Shown here in pieces: positions 35,056 through 44,825 of a stretch of 64,000 bases of DNA. Position numbers and translations under genes: made by a program. Position 1 is the first letter of the stretch; each line of letters starts with the position of its first letter. Source of the stretch: Rheinheimera sp. EpRS3. Lineage in GTDB: Bacteria > Pseudomonadota > Gammaproteobacteria > Enterobacterales > Alteromonadaceae. The stretch lies in the NCBI RefSeq assembly GCF_001513785.1, contig NZ_LNQS01000001.1, positions 1,240,001 to 1,304,000 of the forward strand, written 5' to 3'. The notes under the pieces were generated by a model. The model ran no database searches and was not told the DNA's origin. It saw only the letters and a list, made by a program, of their open reading frames with translations.

Positions 35056-35637
35056 ATGAGCAGCCCTTTTTTATTAAGCTACGACGAATGGACCTACAAG
35101 CTGGATCAGGCTTATGTTATGGCGTCTGCAGCCGAAGTGCATGGTTTAATTGCCGGTTTGTTAAGCGCCGGGGTAGAGCCCGATGCACAACAACTGCTGC
35201 CAGTGCTGCACGATTTTCTTAATGATGGCCAGGCATTGCCGGCAGAGGTTAAGCAACATGTTGCCGGGCTAATTGAGCTTACCCACAAGGAACTGGCACA
35301 AAACGATTTTAGTTTCAGCATGTTATTGCCAAGCGACGATGACAGCCTGCCAGAGCGGCTGGATGCGATGGTAGAGTGGACCCAGGCATTTTTGGTCGGC
35401 TTTGCAGTACAGCAAACCGATTTGTCACTGGTATCAGATGATGTGCGTGAAGCACTGGATCAACTGAGCGAAGTTACCCGTATTGATATTCACACCACCG
35501 ATGATGGCAGCAGTGAGGAAAACGAAGAGGCGTATTTTCTGGTGCTGGAACATATCCGTATTATGGCGCTGGCCTGCTACACCGAAGTGGGGCAGAAATT
35601 TAGCCCTAAACCTGTCGGTAATAAGACATTACATTAA
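35056..35637 (+). CDS. ygfB: YgfB/YecA family protein (UPF0149)
   Basis: A 193-residue all-helical UPF0149 protein. The family blocks AAEVHGLIAGLLSAG near the N-terminus, WTQAFLVGFAVQQ in the middle and EENEEAYFLVLEHIRIMALACYTE at the end are present. In Pseudomonas YgfB affects beta-lactam resistance through ampDh3 regulation; a general role is not established. The ATG at 35056 is preferred to the longer frame by family length. Its stop abuts the ubiH start directly (TAAATG). Confidence 0.92.
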   Translation: MSSPFLLSYDEWTYKLDQAYVMASAAEVHGLIAGLLSAGVEPDAQQLLPVLHDFLNDGQALPAEVKQHVAGLIELTHKELAQNDFSFSMLLPSDDDSLPERLDAMVEWTQAFLVGFAVQQTDLSLVSDDVREALDQLSEVTRIDIHTTDDGSSEENEEAYFLVLEHIRIMALACYTEVGQKFSPKPVGNKTLH

Positions 35638-36834
35638 ATGACACAGACTGCTGTAACTTCAGATCTCCCGCTGTTTGATATAGTGATCAGTGGCGGCGGC
35701 ATGGCCGGTAGCACGTTGGCCTGGGCATTACTGCAGGCTAATCCGGCGCTTAAGCTGGCAATTATTGAACAGCAGGCTGAAACAATCAGCCAGGCCAGTT
35801 TTGACAGCCGTAGCATAGCGCTGGCCGCAGCCAATGTTGATTTGCTGCAGCAATGGGGGCTATGGGCAGATATTAAGCCTAAAGCCTGTGCTATTGAGCA
35901 TATTCACGTATCTGACCGCGGCCATTTCGGTAAAACCCGGCTTAGTGCGGCGGAATATCAGCAACAGGCGCTGGGTTATGTGCTGGAAGTCGAGCATTTA
36001 GGCGCGCTGCTGTCAGAAAAACTAGCAGGCTATAAACAGTTGCAACGCTTTGCTCCCAATACCCTGGCGGCAATAACGCCAACGCAACAACAGCAGGTGC
36101 TGACATTAAATGATGGCACAGTACTGCAGACTAAATTACTGCTGATTGCCGAAGGTGGTTTATCGCCCAGCCGCAGCCTGGCAGGTTTTAGTGTGCTGGA
36201 GCGTCAGTATCAGCAGCATGCTGTGATTGCCAATCTGGCATTAGTACAGGGGCACCAGCACACAGCCTTTGAGCGTTTTACTGAACATGGCCCCATCGCA
36301 TTACTACCGCTTACCAAACAGCGCTATTCGCTGGTGTACACCGCCACACCGGATGAAGCAGCCAGATTAATGCAGCTTGATGACACTGCTTTTGTAACAC
36401 AGGTACAGCAGGCATTTGGCTACCGCGCCGGTATCTTCAGTGGGGCGGGGAAGCGGGCCAGCTACCCGCTTAGTTTACGTGTCAGCGGCGATATAGTGCG
36501 CCATCGCACTGCGCTGTTAGGTAACAGTTTGCACAATGTGCACCCGATAGCCGGCCAGGGCTTTAACCTGGCGCTGCGTGACATTGCCGAACTGGTACGC
36601 CAGGTTAACGCTGCGCCGCATGATATTGGCGGTTATACCATGCTGCGCGCCTACCAGCAGGCCCGCCAGCAAGATATCAACACCGTAACCACCGCCACCG
36701 ATGCGCTGGTGCGTATTTTCTCTAACCGCTCGCGCTTAATGGCGCTGGCACGTAACACCGGTTTACTGGCGCTGACACTGTGCGATGAATTAAAACGTCC
36801 TGTGGCCGAACAGGCCATGGGGCTGCGGAGCTAA
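35638..36834 (+). CDS. ubiH: 2-octaprenyl-6-methoxyphenol hydroxylase UbiH
   Basis: A 398-residue FAD monooxygenase of ubiquinone biosynthesis that hydroxylates the ring. The FAD fold ISGGGMAGSTLAWAL lies at about 17-31, the substrate/FAD motif FDSRSIALAAANVDLL follows, and the second FAD motif is LLGNSLHNVHPIAGQGFNLALRDIAEL. The start abuts the ygfB stop. In E. coli pepP lies between ygfB and ubiH; it is missing here. Confidence 0.93.
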   Translation: MTQTAVTSDLPLFDIVISGGGMAGSTLAWALLQANPALKLAIIEQQAETISQASFDSRSIALAAANVDLLQQWGLWADIKPKACAIEHIHVSDRGHFGKTRLSAAEYQQQALGYVLEVEHLGALLSEKLAGYKQLQRFAPNTLAAITPTQQQQVLTLNDGTVLQTKLLLIAEGGLSPSRSLAGFSVLERQYQQHAVIANLALVQGHQHTAFERFTEHGPIALLPLTKQRYSLVYTATPDEAARLMQLDDTAFVTQVQQAFGYRAGIFSGAGKRASYPLSLRVSGDIVRHRTALLGNSLHNVHPIAGQGFNLALRDIAELVRQVNAAPHDIGGYTMLRAYQQARQQDINTVTTATDALVRIFSNRSRLMALARNTGLLALTLCDELKRPVAEQAMGLRS

Positions 36835-36835
36835 A

Positions 36836-38059
36836 ATGCAAAATGTTGATATCACTATTGTCGGAGCCGGCAGCGCCGGGTTAACGCTGGCTTTGCTGTT
36901 GGCGCCACTGGGGCTGAGTATCGTGGTGCTGGAGCAGGGCGATGCGCCACATAGCAGCAATATTAACCATCAGCGCGTCAGTGCGCTCAACCTGGCCTCG
37001 ATGCGCGTGCTTAGCCATATTGGCGCCTGGCCAGCTATTGCCGCTACGGCACAAAGCTATAACCGGATGCAGGTGTGGGACGCCGACAGCTTTGCCAGAA
37101 TTGAGTTTGATGCAAAAGCCGAGCGTTTATCTGAACTTGGCTGGATTTGTGACAACGAGCAAGTGCGTGTGGCGCTGTATCAGCAATTACAGCCGCACAG
37201 CAATGTACGCTTAGAGTTTAACTGCACGATTAACAGCCTGGCGCAAAGCGAGCGCGATGTGCTGATTAATATTAACCGGCAACAATTGCTGTTAAGCCGC
37301 CTGCTGGTAGGTGCCGATGGCGTAAATTCTATGGTGCGCACTGCCATGCAGCTACCGCTTACCCACTGGGATTATGAGCAGCAGGCTATTGTGGCGACCA
37401 TCAACACCGCACAGCCACACCAGAGTACTGCACGGCAGGTATTTTTACCGACCGGGCCGCTGGCGCTGTTACCGCTGCCTGATCCGCAGCAATGCTCTAT
37501 TGTCTGGAGCTGTAACCCCGAGCGCGCGGCAGAGCTGTTGGCCATGCCGGCACAGCAGTTTAATCAGGCCCTTACTGCTGCCAGTAACAGCGTACTGGGT
37601 GTACTGCAACTGCATAATGACCCCAAAGCCTTTGGCCTGAAAATGCGCTATGCCGGTAGCTGGCTGCGTGGCCGCGTCGTGTTGGTGGCCGACGCCGCTC
37701 ACAGCATACATCCGCTGGCGGGGCAGGGTATGAATTTAGGCCTGATGGACGTTGCTGCATTAGCAGAACTAATCAGTGAATATGTGCGTGACAATAAAGA
37801 CTTTACCGACAACCGCCTGCTGCGCCGTTATGAGCGCTGGCGTAAGGCCGAGGCGCAAACCCTGATTACCGCGATGGAAGCTTTTAAACGTGGTTTCAGT
37901 AATTCACAGCCGCTGCTAAAGCTGGTAAGAGCTGTTGGTATGAGCGGTATTAATCAGTTGCCGTGGTTAAAAGCTCAGATCATTGCTGCAGCCCTTGGCA
38001 ACAGTGGCGACTTGCCAAAACTGGCACAGCCACAGGCAAAAACCGCGCGCCGTGCCTGA
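36836..38059 (+). CDS. ubiI: UbiI-type FAD-dependent ubiquinone hydroxylase
   Basis: A 407-residue UbiH/UbiF/VisC-family flavoprotein. ITIVGAGSAGLTLAL is the N-terminal FAD motif, RVSALNLASMRVL the family motif, and LVADAAHSIHPLAGQGMNLGLMDVAALAEL the second FAD motif. Next to ubiH and upstream of gcvT it occupies the place of E. coli ubiI (visC), which hydroxylates C5 of the quinone ring; assignment within the family is by context. The two hydroxylase genes are one base apart and form an operon. Confidence 0.9.
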   Translation: MQNVDITIVGAGSAGLTLALLLAPLGLSIVVLEQGDAPHSSNINHQRVSALNLASMRVLSHIGAWPAIAATAQSYNRMQVWDADSFARIEFDAKAERLSELGWICDNEQVRVALYQQLQPHSNVRLEFNCTINSLAQSERDVLININRQQLLLSRLLVGADGVNSMVRTAMQLPLTHWDYEQQAIVATINTAQPHQSTARQVFLPTGPLALLPLPDPQQCSIVWSCNPERAAELLAMPAQQFNQALTAASNSVLGVLQLHNDPKAFGLKMRYAGSWLRGRVVLVADAAHSIHPLAGQGMNLGLMDVAALAELISEYVRDNKDFTDNRLLRRYERWRKAEAQTLITAMEAFKRGFSNSQPLLKLVRAVGMSGINQLPWLKAQIIAAALGNSGDLPKLAQPQAKTARRA

Positions 38060-38117
38060 GTTAGTTTTTTTGGTAATTACGGCTGTCGCATTACAAAAAC
38101 TAATTAATCTGGGGCTG

Positions 38118-38144
38118 TTGGCAACGGGAGCCTTGCGTTATAAT
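38118..38144 (+). promoter_or_regulatory. Candidate promoter of gcvTHP
   Basis: TTGGCA (38118-38123) and a perfect TATAAT (38139-38144) with a short 15-base spacer, about 105 bases upstream of gcvT. The leader carries a GC-rich imperfect hairpin (GGCGC...GCGCC near 38199-38218). I looked for glycine riboswitch core motifs in this leader and did not find them. Confidence 0.5.
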
Positions 38145-38248
38145 CCGAGCGCCTTTTTATCCGCCGATGCTGCATAAGTTAACTAAAACTAAGCAGTGGC
38201 GCTGAATTTCCGGCGCCTTGCGGGCCTTACATTAAGCAGGACATAACA

Positions 38249-39328
38249 ATGGCTAATCAAACTGCGTTACATGGCAAACACCTCGAAGCCGGTGCCAAAA
38301 TGGTCGACTTCTTCGGCTGGGACATGCCCATCAATTACGGCTCACAAATTGAAGAACACCACGCGGTACGCCGCGACGCCGGGATGTTCGACGTCTCTCA
38401 TATGACTATCGTTGATTTAAAAGGCGCCAATACCCGCGCCTTTTTGCGTTATTTACTGGCCAATGATGTCGCTAAACTGACCGTGCCGGGCAAAGCGCTG
38501 TACAGTGGCATGTTAAATGAAGCCGGTGGCGTGATTGACGATTTAATTGTCTATTTTCTGCAGGAAGACTTCTTCCGTCTGGTGGTCAATTCGGCCACCC
38601 GTGAAAAAGATTTAGCCCACATCAACAACGAAGCCAAGGCTTTTGATGTAACCGTGACTGAGCGCCCTGAGTTCGCGATGATTGCGGTACAGGGCCCAAA
38701 TGCTAAAGCCAAAGTGGCCACCTTATTAAGCGCTGAGCAACAAGCTGCAGTTGCCGGTATGAAGCCATTTTTTGGTGTGCAGGCCGGCGATTTATTTATT
38801 GCCACCACCGGGTACACCGGTGAAGACGGCTACGAGATTGCCTTACCAAACGGGCAGGTCGCCGATTTCTGGCAAAAACTGCTGGACGCCGGTGTAGCAC
38901 CGGCCGGTTTAGGTGCGCGTGACACCCTGCGTTTAGAAGCCGGCATGAACTTATACGGTCAGGATATGGACGAAACCGTATCGCCACTGGCAGCCAATAT
39001 GGGCTGGACCATTGCCTGGGCACCGCAAGAGCGTGACTTTATTGGCCGTAAAGCTATTGAACAACACAAAGCCGAAGGCACCTTTAAGCTGGTTGGCCTG
39101 GTGATGGAGCAAAAAGGCGTATTACGCCATGGCCAACGCGTAGTGGTAGAAGGTGGCGAAGGTGAAATTACTTCAGGTACTTTCTCGCCAACACTAGGCT
39201 ACAGTATTGCCATGGCCCGTGTACCTGCAACTGCAGGCGATACAGCCGAAGTGGATATTCGCGGTAAGATGGTTGCGGTTAAGGTAGTGAAACCTGCTTT
39301 TGTTCGCATGGGTAAGAAAGTTATCTAA
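38249..39328 (+). CDS. gcvT: Glycine cleavage system T protein (aminomethyltransferase)
   Basis: A 359-residue THF-dependent aminomethyltransferase. [30 protein letters not shown], the folate-contacting [10 protein letters not shown] and [17 protein letters not shown] are conserved. It takes the methylamine group from lipoyl-GcvH and forms 5,10-methylene-THF and ammonia. First of gcvT-gcvH-gcvP. Confidence 0.97.
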   Translation: MANQTALHGKHLEAGAKMVDFFGWDMPINYGSQIEEHHAVRRDAGMFDVSHMTIVDLKGANTRAFLRYLLANDVAKLTVPGKALYSGMLNEAGGVIDDLIVYFLQEDFFRLVVNSATREKDLAHINNEAKAFDVTVTERPEFAMIAVQGPNAKAKVATLLSAEQQAAVAGMKPFFGVQAGDLFIATTGYTGEDGYEIALPNGQVADFWQKLLDAGVAPAGLGARDTLRLEAGMNLYGQDMDETVSPLAANMGWTIAWAPQERDFIGRKAIEQHKAEGTFKLVGLVMEQKGVLRHGQRVVVEGGEGEITSGTFSPTLGYSIAMARVPATAGDTAEVDIRGKMVAVKVVKPAFVRMGKKVI

Positions 39329-39387
39329 ACTGTGACAGTAATTAAAAAAACAGACTAAATAAGACGACACCAGCTAAGGATTAAACA

Positions 39388-39774
39388 ATGAGCTCAATTC
39401 CTAACACATTGAAATACGCCAGCAGCCACGAGTGGGCGCGCGATGAAGGCAACGGTATCTACACTGTAGGTATTACTGAGCATGCCCAGGGCCTGCTGGG
39501 TGATATGGTGTTTGTTGAATTACCAGACGTAGGCGATGCCGTAACTCAGGGCGATGACTGCGCCGTAGCCGAGTCAGTAAAAGCGGCCTCTGATATTTAT
39601 GCGCCGCTGTCAGGTGAAATTGTTGAAGTAAACGAAGCGCTGGCCGACTCGCCAGAGCTGGTAAACAGCAGCCCGTACGAAGATGGCTGGATGTTTAAAA
39701 TTAAAGTGTCTGATACCGCTGAACTGTCAGCACTGTTAGACGCTGCCGGCTACAAAAACTCTATCGACGAGTAA
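39388..39774 (+). CDS. gcvH: Glycine cleavage system H protein
   Basis: A 128-residue lipoyl carrier. The lipoylated Lys lies in [18 protein letters not shown], with the family's [19 protein letters not shown] and [14 protein letters not shown]. It shuttles aminomethyl groups between GcvP and GcvT. Confidence 0.98.
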   Translation: MSSIPNTLKYASSHEWARDEGNGIYTVGITEHAQGLLGDMVFVELPDVGDAVTQGDDCAVAESVKAASDIYAPLSGEIVEVNEALADSPELVNSSPYEDGWMFKIKVSDTAELSALLDAAGYKNSIDE

Positions 39775-39793
39775 GCCAACTTAGCAAATCCGT

Positions 39794-39846
39794 TTAAGCC
39801 CCGTGCCCGTAGTAGTTACCTGTTAAGCCACGGGGCTTAACTTTTA
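39794..39846 (+). terminator. Hairpin with short U-tract between gcvH and gcvP
   Basis: TTAAGCCCCGTG (39794-39805) pairs completely with CACGGGGCTTAA (39829-39840) around a 23-base loop and is followed by CTTTT. It could reduce transcription into gcvP or stabilise the upstream gcvTH message; the large loop makes it weaker than a standard terminator. Confidence 0.6.
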
Positions 39847-39879
39847 GTAGCAACAAAACCTTACCAGGACATTCAAGGC

Positions 39880-42771
39880 ATGACCAACTCCGCTGTGAAA
39901 ACCCTGTCGCAACTTGCGAACCACGACGAATTTATTCAGCGCCATATCGGCCCGGACGCGGCAGAAACCGCTGCCATGCTAAGTGAGCTGGGTGTAGACA
40001 GCATTGAAGCGCTGATTGCCCAAACCGTACCGGCGGATATCCGCCTGACGACGCCACTGGCCACCGGCCCGGCCCGCACTGAAGCCGATGCGTTAGCTGT
40101 ATTAAAGCAAGCTGCGGCAAAGAACAAAATGTTCAAATCTTACATTGGTATGGGTTATCACCCAACGTTAACGCCGAATGTGATCCTGCGTAATGTGCTG
40201 GAAAATCCGGGCTGGTACACGGCTTACACGCCATACCAGCCGGAAATTGCTCAGGGCCGGTTAGAATCGCTGTTAAACTTCCAGCAATTAACGCTGGATT
40301 TAACCGGTATGGAGCTGGCCAGCGCCTCGTTGCTGGACGAAGCCACTGCCGCAGCTGAAGCCATGGCATTGGCCAAGCGCGTAACCAAGAGCAAGTCTAA
40401 CCTGTACTTTATTAGCGACGATGTACACCCGCAAACTATCGACGTGGTAAAAACCCGCGCCGAAATGTTCGGTTTTGACATCCTGGTAGGCAAAGCAACC
40501 GATGCAGCTGCGCACGACGTATTCGGTGCGTTAATTCAATACCCAACCACTAACGGTGATATCCGTAACGACAGCGAATTAATTGCCCAGTTACAGGCGA
40601 AAAAAGCCATAGTTGCGGTAGCTACCGATCCTATGGCGCTGCTGCTGTTAAAAGCGCCGGGCCAGTTAGGTGCTGACGTAGTATTAGGCAGCGCCCAGCG
40701 TTTTGGCGTGCCTATGGCCTACGGCGGCCCGCACGCCGCGTTTTTTGCTACCCGTGATGCGTACAAGCGCTCAATGCCGGGCCGTATTATCGGCGTGTCG
40801 AAAGACCGTCGCGGTAATCAGGCACTGCGTATGGCGATGCAAACGCGCGAGCAACATATCCGCCGTGAAAAAGCTAACTCGAACATCTGTACTGCTCAGG
40901 TGTTGCTGGCCAATATGGCCTCATTCTACGCGGTATATCACGGCCCGCTGGGGCTGAAAAATATCGCGCAGCGTATTCACCGCAATGCCGATATTTTTGC
41001 TGCCGGCTTACAAGCCAAAGGCGTGGCATTAGTAAACAGCCACTGGTTTGACACCGTCACCTTTAAAGTGGCCAACCGTGCCGACGTTATCAACCGTGCT
41101 TTAGCGGCCGGTGTGAATCTGCGTACCGACGTTGCCGACTCATTAGCGGTAAGCTTCCATGAAGCAACCAACAGCGCTGATATCGCTGAGCTGTTTGATA
41201 TCGTACTGGGCACAGGCCACGGTTTAAGCGTAGACACGCTGGACAGCACTATTGTTAAAGACGGCAGCAAGTCTATTCCGGCCGATCTAGTGCGTAACGA
41301 CAGCGTGCTGGGCCACCCGGTATTTAACCAGTATCACAGTGAAACTGAGATGCTGCGTTATATCAAAAAGCTGGAAAACAAAGACTTATCATTAAACCAC
41401 TCGATGATTTCGCTTGGCTCATGCACCATGAAGCTAAACGCCACTGCTGAGATGATCCCGGTAACCTGGCCTGAGTTTGGTTCCTTGCACCCGTTTGTGC
41501 CGCGTGACCAGGCCGAAGGCTATTACGAGATGATTAACCAACTGGGTGACTGGCTGGTAAACATCACCGGTTACGACAATATCTCTATGCAGCCAAACTC
41601 GGGTGCTCAGGGTGAGTACGCCGGTATGGTAGCTATTCGTAAGTACCATGAAAGCCGCGGCGAAGGCCATCGTAATATCTGTTTAATTCCGGTATCAGCG
41701 CACGGTACTAACCCGGCCACTGCCGCCATGACCAGCTACGACGTAGTGCTGGTAGAGTGTGACAAGCGCGGCAATATCGATATGGCGGATCTAAAAGCCA
41801 AAGCCGCAGAAGTGGGCGACCGCTTAGCCGCTATCATGGTGACCTATCCATCTACCCACGGTGTATTTGAAGAAAGTATCCGTGAGCTATGCGACGTTAT
41901 TCACAGCTACGGCGGCCAGGTGTATATGGACGGCGCCAATATGAATGCTCAGGTAGGCTTAACGGCACCTGGCTTTATCGGCTCAGACGTATCGCACTTA
42001 AACCTGCACAAAACCTTCTGTATTCCACACGGCGGTGGCGGTCCGGGCATGGGTCCTATCGGTGTGAAAAGCCATTTGGCACCGTTCCTGCCTAACCACG
42101 CTGTGGTAAGCATCGACGGCACCGGTAGCGACAACGGCGCAGTATCTGCTGCACCATTCGGTAGCGCCGGTATATTGCCAATCAGCTGGATGTATATTGC
42201 CATGATGGGCGGCGAGGGCTTAAAACAAGCTACTGAATACGCCATCCTGAACGCAAACTACATGGCGAAAAAACTCGACCCGTTATTCCCGGTACTGTAC
42301 CGCGGCACTAACGGCCGGGTAGCGCACGAATGTATTATCGACATTCGCCCGTTAAAAGAAGCCAGCGGCATTACCGAGATGGATATTGCCAAGCGTTTAA
42401 TGGACTTTGGTTACCACTCACCAACCATGAGCTTCCCGGTAGCCGGCACGCTGATGATTGAGCCCACCGAATCAGAAAGCAAAGCCGAGCTGGATAAGTT
42501 TATTGAAGCGATGAGCACCATCCGCGCCGAAATTGCCAAGGTAGAAGCAGGCGAGTGGACAGTGGACAACAACCCACTGGCCTACGCACCGCATACCATG
42601 CAAGACATTTTCGACCCGGCATGGGACCGCGCCTACGAGCGCCAATATGCCGCCTTCCCGGTAGCCTTCGTGGCAGAGAACAAGTTCTGGCCAACGGTTA
42701 CCCGTATCGATGACGTATACGGCGACCGCAACCTGATCTGCTCTTGCCCAAGCCCGGAAGCGTATCGGTAA
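39880..42771 (+). CDS. gcvP: Glycine dehydrogenase (decarboxylating), P protein
   Basis: A 963-residue PLP enzyme of the fused alpha-beta type, decarboxylating glycine and passing the aminomethyl group to GcvH. The N-terminal half carries FIQRHIGPD and [18 protein letters not shown]; the PLP Lys is in [18 protein letters not shown], close to the glycine-rich loop. The C-terminal segment [14 protein letters not shown] and FHSP-like [22 protein letters not shown] match the family. Length is standard. Last gene before the accessory island. Confidence 0.98.
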   Translation: MTNSAVKTLSQLANHDEFIQRHIGPDAAETAAMLSELGVDSIEALIAQTVPADIRLTTPLATGPARTEADALAVLKQAAAKNKMFKSYIGMGYHPTLTPNVILRNVLENPGWYTAYTPYQPEIAQGRLESLLNFQQLTLDLTGMELASASLLDEATAAAEAMALAKRVTKSKSNLYFISDDVHPQTIDVVKTRAEMFGFDILVGKATDAAAHDVFGALIQYPTTNGDIRNDSELIAQLQAKKAIVAVATDPMALLLLKAPGQLGADVVLGSAQRFGVPMAYGGPHAAFFATRDAYKRSMPGRIIGVSKDRRGNQALRMAMQTREQHIRREKANSNICTAQVLLANMASFYAVYHGPLGLKNIAQRIHRNADIFAAGLQAKGVALVNSHWFDTVTFKVANRADVINRALAAGVNLRTDVADSLAVSFHEATNSADIAELFDIVLGTGHGLSVDTLDSTIVKDGSKSIPADLVRNDSVLGHPVFNQYHSETEMLRYIKKLENKDLSLNHSMISLGSCTMKLNATAEMIPVTWPEFGSLHPFVPRDQAEGYYEMINQLGDWLVNITGYDNISMQPNSGAQGEYAGMVAIRKYHESRGEGHRNICLIPVSAHGTNPATAAMTSYDVVLVECDKRGNIDMADLKAKAAEVGDRLAAIMVTYPSTHGVFEESIRELCDVIHSYGGQVYMDGANMNAQVGLTAPGFIGSDVSHLNLHKTFCIPHGGGGPGMGPIGVKSHLAPFLPNHAVVSIDGTGSDNGAVSAAPFGSAGILPISWMYIAMMGGEGLKQATEYAILNANYMAKKLDPLFPVLYRGTNGRVAHECIIDIRPLKEASGITEMDIAKRLMDFGYHSPTMSFPVAGTLMIEPTESESKAELDKFIEAMSTIRAEIAKVEAGEWTVDNNPLAYAPHTMQDIFDPAWDRAYERQYAAFPVAFVAENKFWPTVTRIDDVYGDRNLICSCPSPEAYR

Positions 42772-42777
42772 TTGAAA

Positions 42778-42819
42778 GGGGTCAGATCCAACACCGCGCA
42801 GCGGTTTGGCTCTGACCCC
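42778..42819. repeat. REP-like palindrome after gcvP
   Basis: GGGGTCAGATCC pairs with GGCTCTGACCCC (one mismatch), and inside it ACCGC-GCA-GCGGT forms a second hairpin. The GGGGTCAGA... TCTGACCCC ends resemble REP palindromes mobilised by RAYT (TnpA-REP) transposases in gammaproteobacteria. It is seven bases after the gcvP stop and marks the left end of the accessory island. Confidence 0.65.
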
Positions 42820-42904
42820 AGTTTGCCAACTGCGGTCGGTTGTAGCTGATTGCCTAGTGAGGGATGCGTCCTTGGGTAACAGTAAGCGGGTAAACTAGTG
42901 AAAC

Positions 42905-42937
42905 GAAAAAAGCGAACCCACGGTTCGCTTTTTTTCG
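42905..42937. terminator. Strong rho-independent terminator downstream of gcvP
   Basis: AAAAAAGCGAACC-CAC-GGTTCGCTTTTTTT is a perfect hairpin with a long T run on the plus strand and an A run on the other side. It ends the gcvTHP transcript and may also stop minus-strand transcripts leaving the island. The rest of the gap up to 43049 shows nothing further. Confidence 0.9.
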
Positions 42938-43049
42938 TTCAATAATAAGTGAGATTTAAGTCGAGCTTGGTGAGTGATACAGGCTGAATCTTATCGAATG
43001 ACTCCAAGCCAGCCCTCTTTCATCGGCATAAAACGCTTTTTATTGCTAA

Positions 43050-44825
43050 TTACTGGATAGCAGTAATCTCAATAGTATCGTTATATAGATCTGAATAGTT
43101 ATCCAGCGACTGAGAAAGAAATCCGCGTTCAATTTTTCCGCAACCAATGTAAATAAGTTTTGTGCCTTGAGGAAAGTAAGAGTTCATTGCATCTTTAACT
43201 CGGATCGTCTGAATTGCTTTTGTATCCTGCGCTTTTTCTTTGTTATCGTCAGAGTCGTTAATATGTTCAGATATGGATACAAATGTTTGTGTATCGTTTG
43301 GCAGGTTCTTACCAACGAAAGAAAGAATATTTTCTAAATTCGTTTTATCTATGTCTTCTTTGAGTATGGCATCGAGTAAAAATGGGAATCGATGAGCTAC
43401 ACCTGCTTTTTCTATCATTGCGTTTAAAGAAAAATGATATGCCATGACTGTTTTATGTAACTCAACACCTTGTCGAGGGAACGAATGAATTTTGTACAAG
43501 TCTAGGTATCTTGGGTCTGTCAACGGTTTTAGTGCTAGTTGTCCTGTGTAGTTTGTAAAAATTTCCCTAAACGTTCTTTCTCTGAGCGCGCGTACTGAAA
43601 ATGTTTCTTGCTCGGTGCCCATTGAAGCTAATGACTCTTTTACTTCCTCTAGTTTTTTTTGATAAGAACTAATATCTTCCTGCATCTTCTTGTAAAGGGT
43701 GATGTTAGCTTTGTTTTCAACCCACTGAGAAAATGTAAGTCCATCAATATTTTTTTTCAATAGGACACCGTAATCATCATTGATTTCTGTAGTGATTTTA
43801 TCAATATTCTTTTTAGAGGTATTGATGCTAGACATCTTATCAATAAGCTTCTGTGTGATATGTGATTCAAGCTCAATAGTGTCGTTGTATTTCTGATAAT
43901 GACTATACAGTCCTTCAAGAGAGTAAGATAAAATCTGAGTACATGCAGGACATCTATCAATATCGTTATAATTTTGGCTCTTGATATTTATTTTTGTCCT
44001 CTTCAATATTTTATGGTGATTTTGCAGCAAAGAAAGTTCATTGCACAACCTAATATATTTATTGCGTTCTTCCTCAAGAGCACTCGATTTTTGTACATAT
44101 TTTTCGACGTATTCTTCGGCTTCAATTCCGAAAGTCTCATCTACTAAGTTAGAAAATTGGAATTCAGATTTTTTGCTGTAACGTTTTAAATTGCTAATAT
44201 CATTTGATAGTCGATCTTTTTCTTTACTAAGATTCCTATGTTCGACTCGGTCAAAACTATTACTTACACCGAGATAATAATCCAAGTAGTCCTCTTGAAA
44301 TCCTCTGTAATACTGGAGATTGGAGAATGATTCACGTAAGTAAACCCAGCCGACTGATTGAGAAATATAGTAAGGCAAGAACATGCTTTCAAGCGGCGCG
44401 GACTTAAGTTCACCTTTTTGTTCAAGGACCAAAGAGAAACCAACTAAATCTCTTATGTAGTCTTTTAGCTTCACGTGTTCAGCGCTATTGTCTGCGTTCA
44501 CTCCATGAAAAGGGATAATTCTACCCTTAGGTTCTTTTATGTATATTGATTTGGAATCTCTGACTATGCAGTATTCTTGCGTTGATTGATTACTTTTTAT
44601 CGTAAAGTCAACACGGAAGGTTGGTTGATAAGTAAGAATCTCAGAAAGGCTTTCCCTCACATCGTTAACACCAAACGTATACATTAAGCTCTGAATTAAT
44701 GAGCTTTTACCTGATGTATTTCTACCGCTTATTAAGTTAACACTTGGAGAGAACTCTTCGCTGAAACATCGGTTGTGAGACTCTGAACTCACAAATAATT
44801 TGTCGAACGTTATTGTTGTTTTCAT
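43050..44825 (-). CDS. Rad50/SMC-like ATPase of a two-gene defence-type operon
   Basis: A 591-residue ABC/SMC-type ATPase. Walker A is GRNTSGKSS at 34-42. Long charged helices at about 190-285 and 300-405 flank a CPAC at 292-295, in the position of a Rad50 zinc hook, which would dimerise two molecules through one zinc. The C-lobe has a degenerate signature region (RQGVELHKTVMAYHFSL) and a Walker B-like FPFLLDAILKED at 480-491, where the usual DE pair is DA. It is AT-rich unlike its neighbours, suggesting transfer. Its ATG overlaps the stop of the upstream nuclease gene (TAATG), and GGAGAGG lies seven bases before it. It resembles ATPases of Lamassu or ABC-three-component systems; exact family not recognised. 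Confidence 0.8.
   Translation of the reverse strand: MKTTITFDKLFVSSESHNRCFSEEFSPSVNLISGRNTSGKSSLIQSLMYTFGVNDVRESLSEILTYQPTFRVDFTIKSNQSTQEYCIVRDSKSIYIKEPKGRIIPFHGVNADNSAEHVKLKDYIRDLVGFSLVLEQKGELKSAPLESMFLPYYISQSVGWVYLRESFSNLQYYRGFQEDYLDYYLGVSNSFDRVEHRNLSKEKDRLSNDISNLKRYSKKSEFQFSNLVDETFGIEAEEYVEKYVQKSSALEEERNKYIRLCNELSLLQNHHKILKRTKINIKSQNYNDIDRCPACTQILSYSLEGLYSHYQKYNDTIELESHITQKLIDKMSSINTSKKNIDKITTEINDDYGVLLKKNIDGLTFSQWVENKANITLYKKMQEDISSYQKKLEEVKESLASMGTEQETFSVRALRERTFREIFTNYTGQLALKPLTDPRYLDLYKIHSFPRQGVELHKTVMAYHFSLNAMIEKAGVAHRFPFLLDAILKEDIDKTNLENILSFVGKNLPNDTQTFVSISEHINDSDDNKEKAQDTKAIQTIRVKDAMNSYFPQGTKLIYIGCGKIERGFLSQSLDNYSDLYNDTIEITAIQ

Noticed and set aside
38060..38248. Glycine riboswitch upstream of gcvT
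   Set aside because: The leader is short and lacks the conserved GGAGAG/ CGCCGAAG-type core motifs; only a promoter and a GC-rich hairpin are visible.
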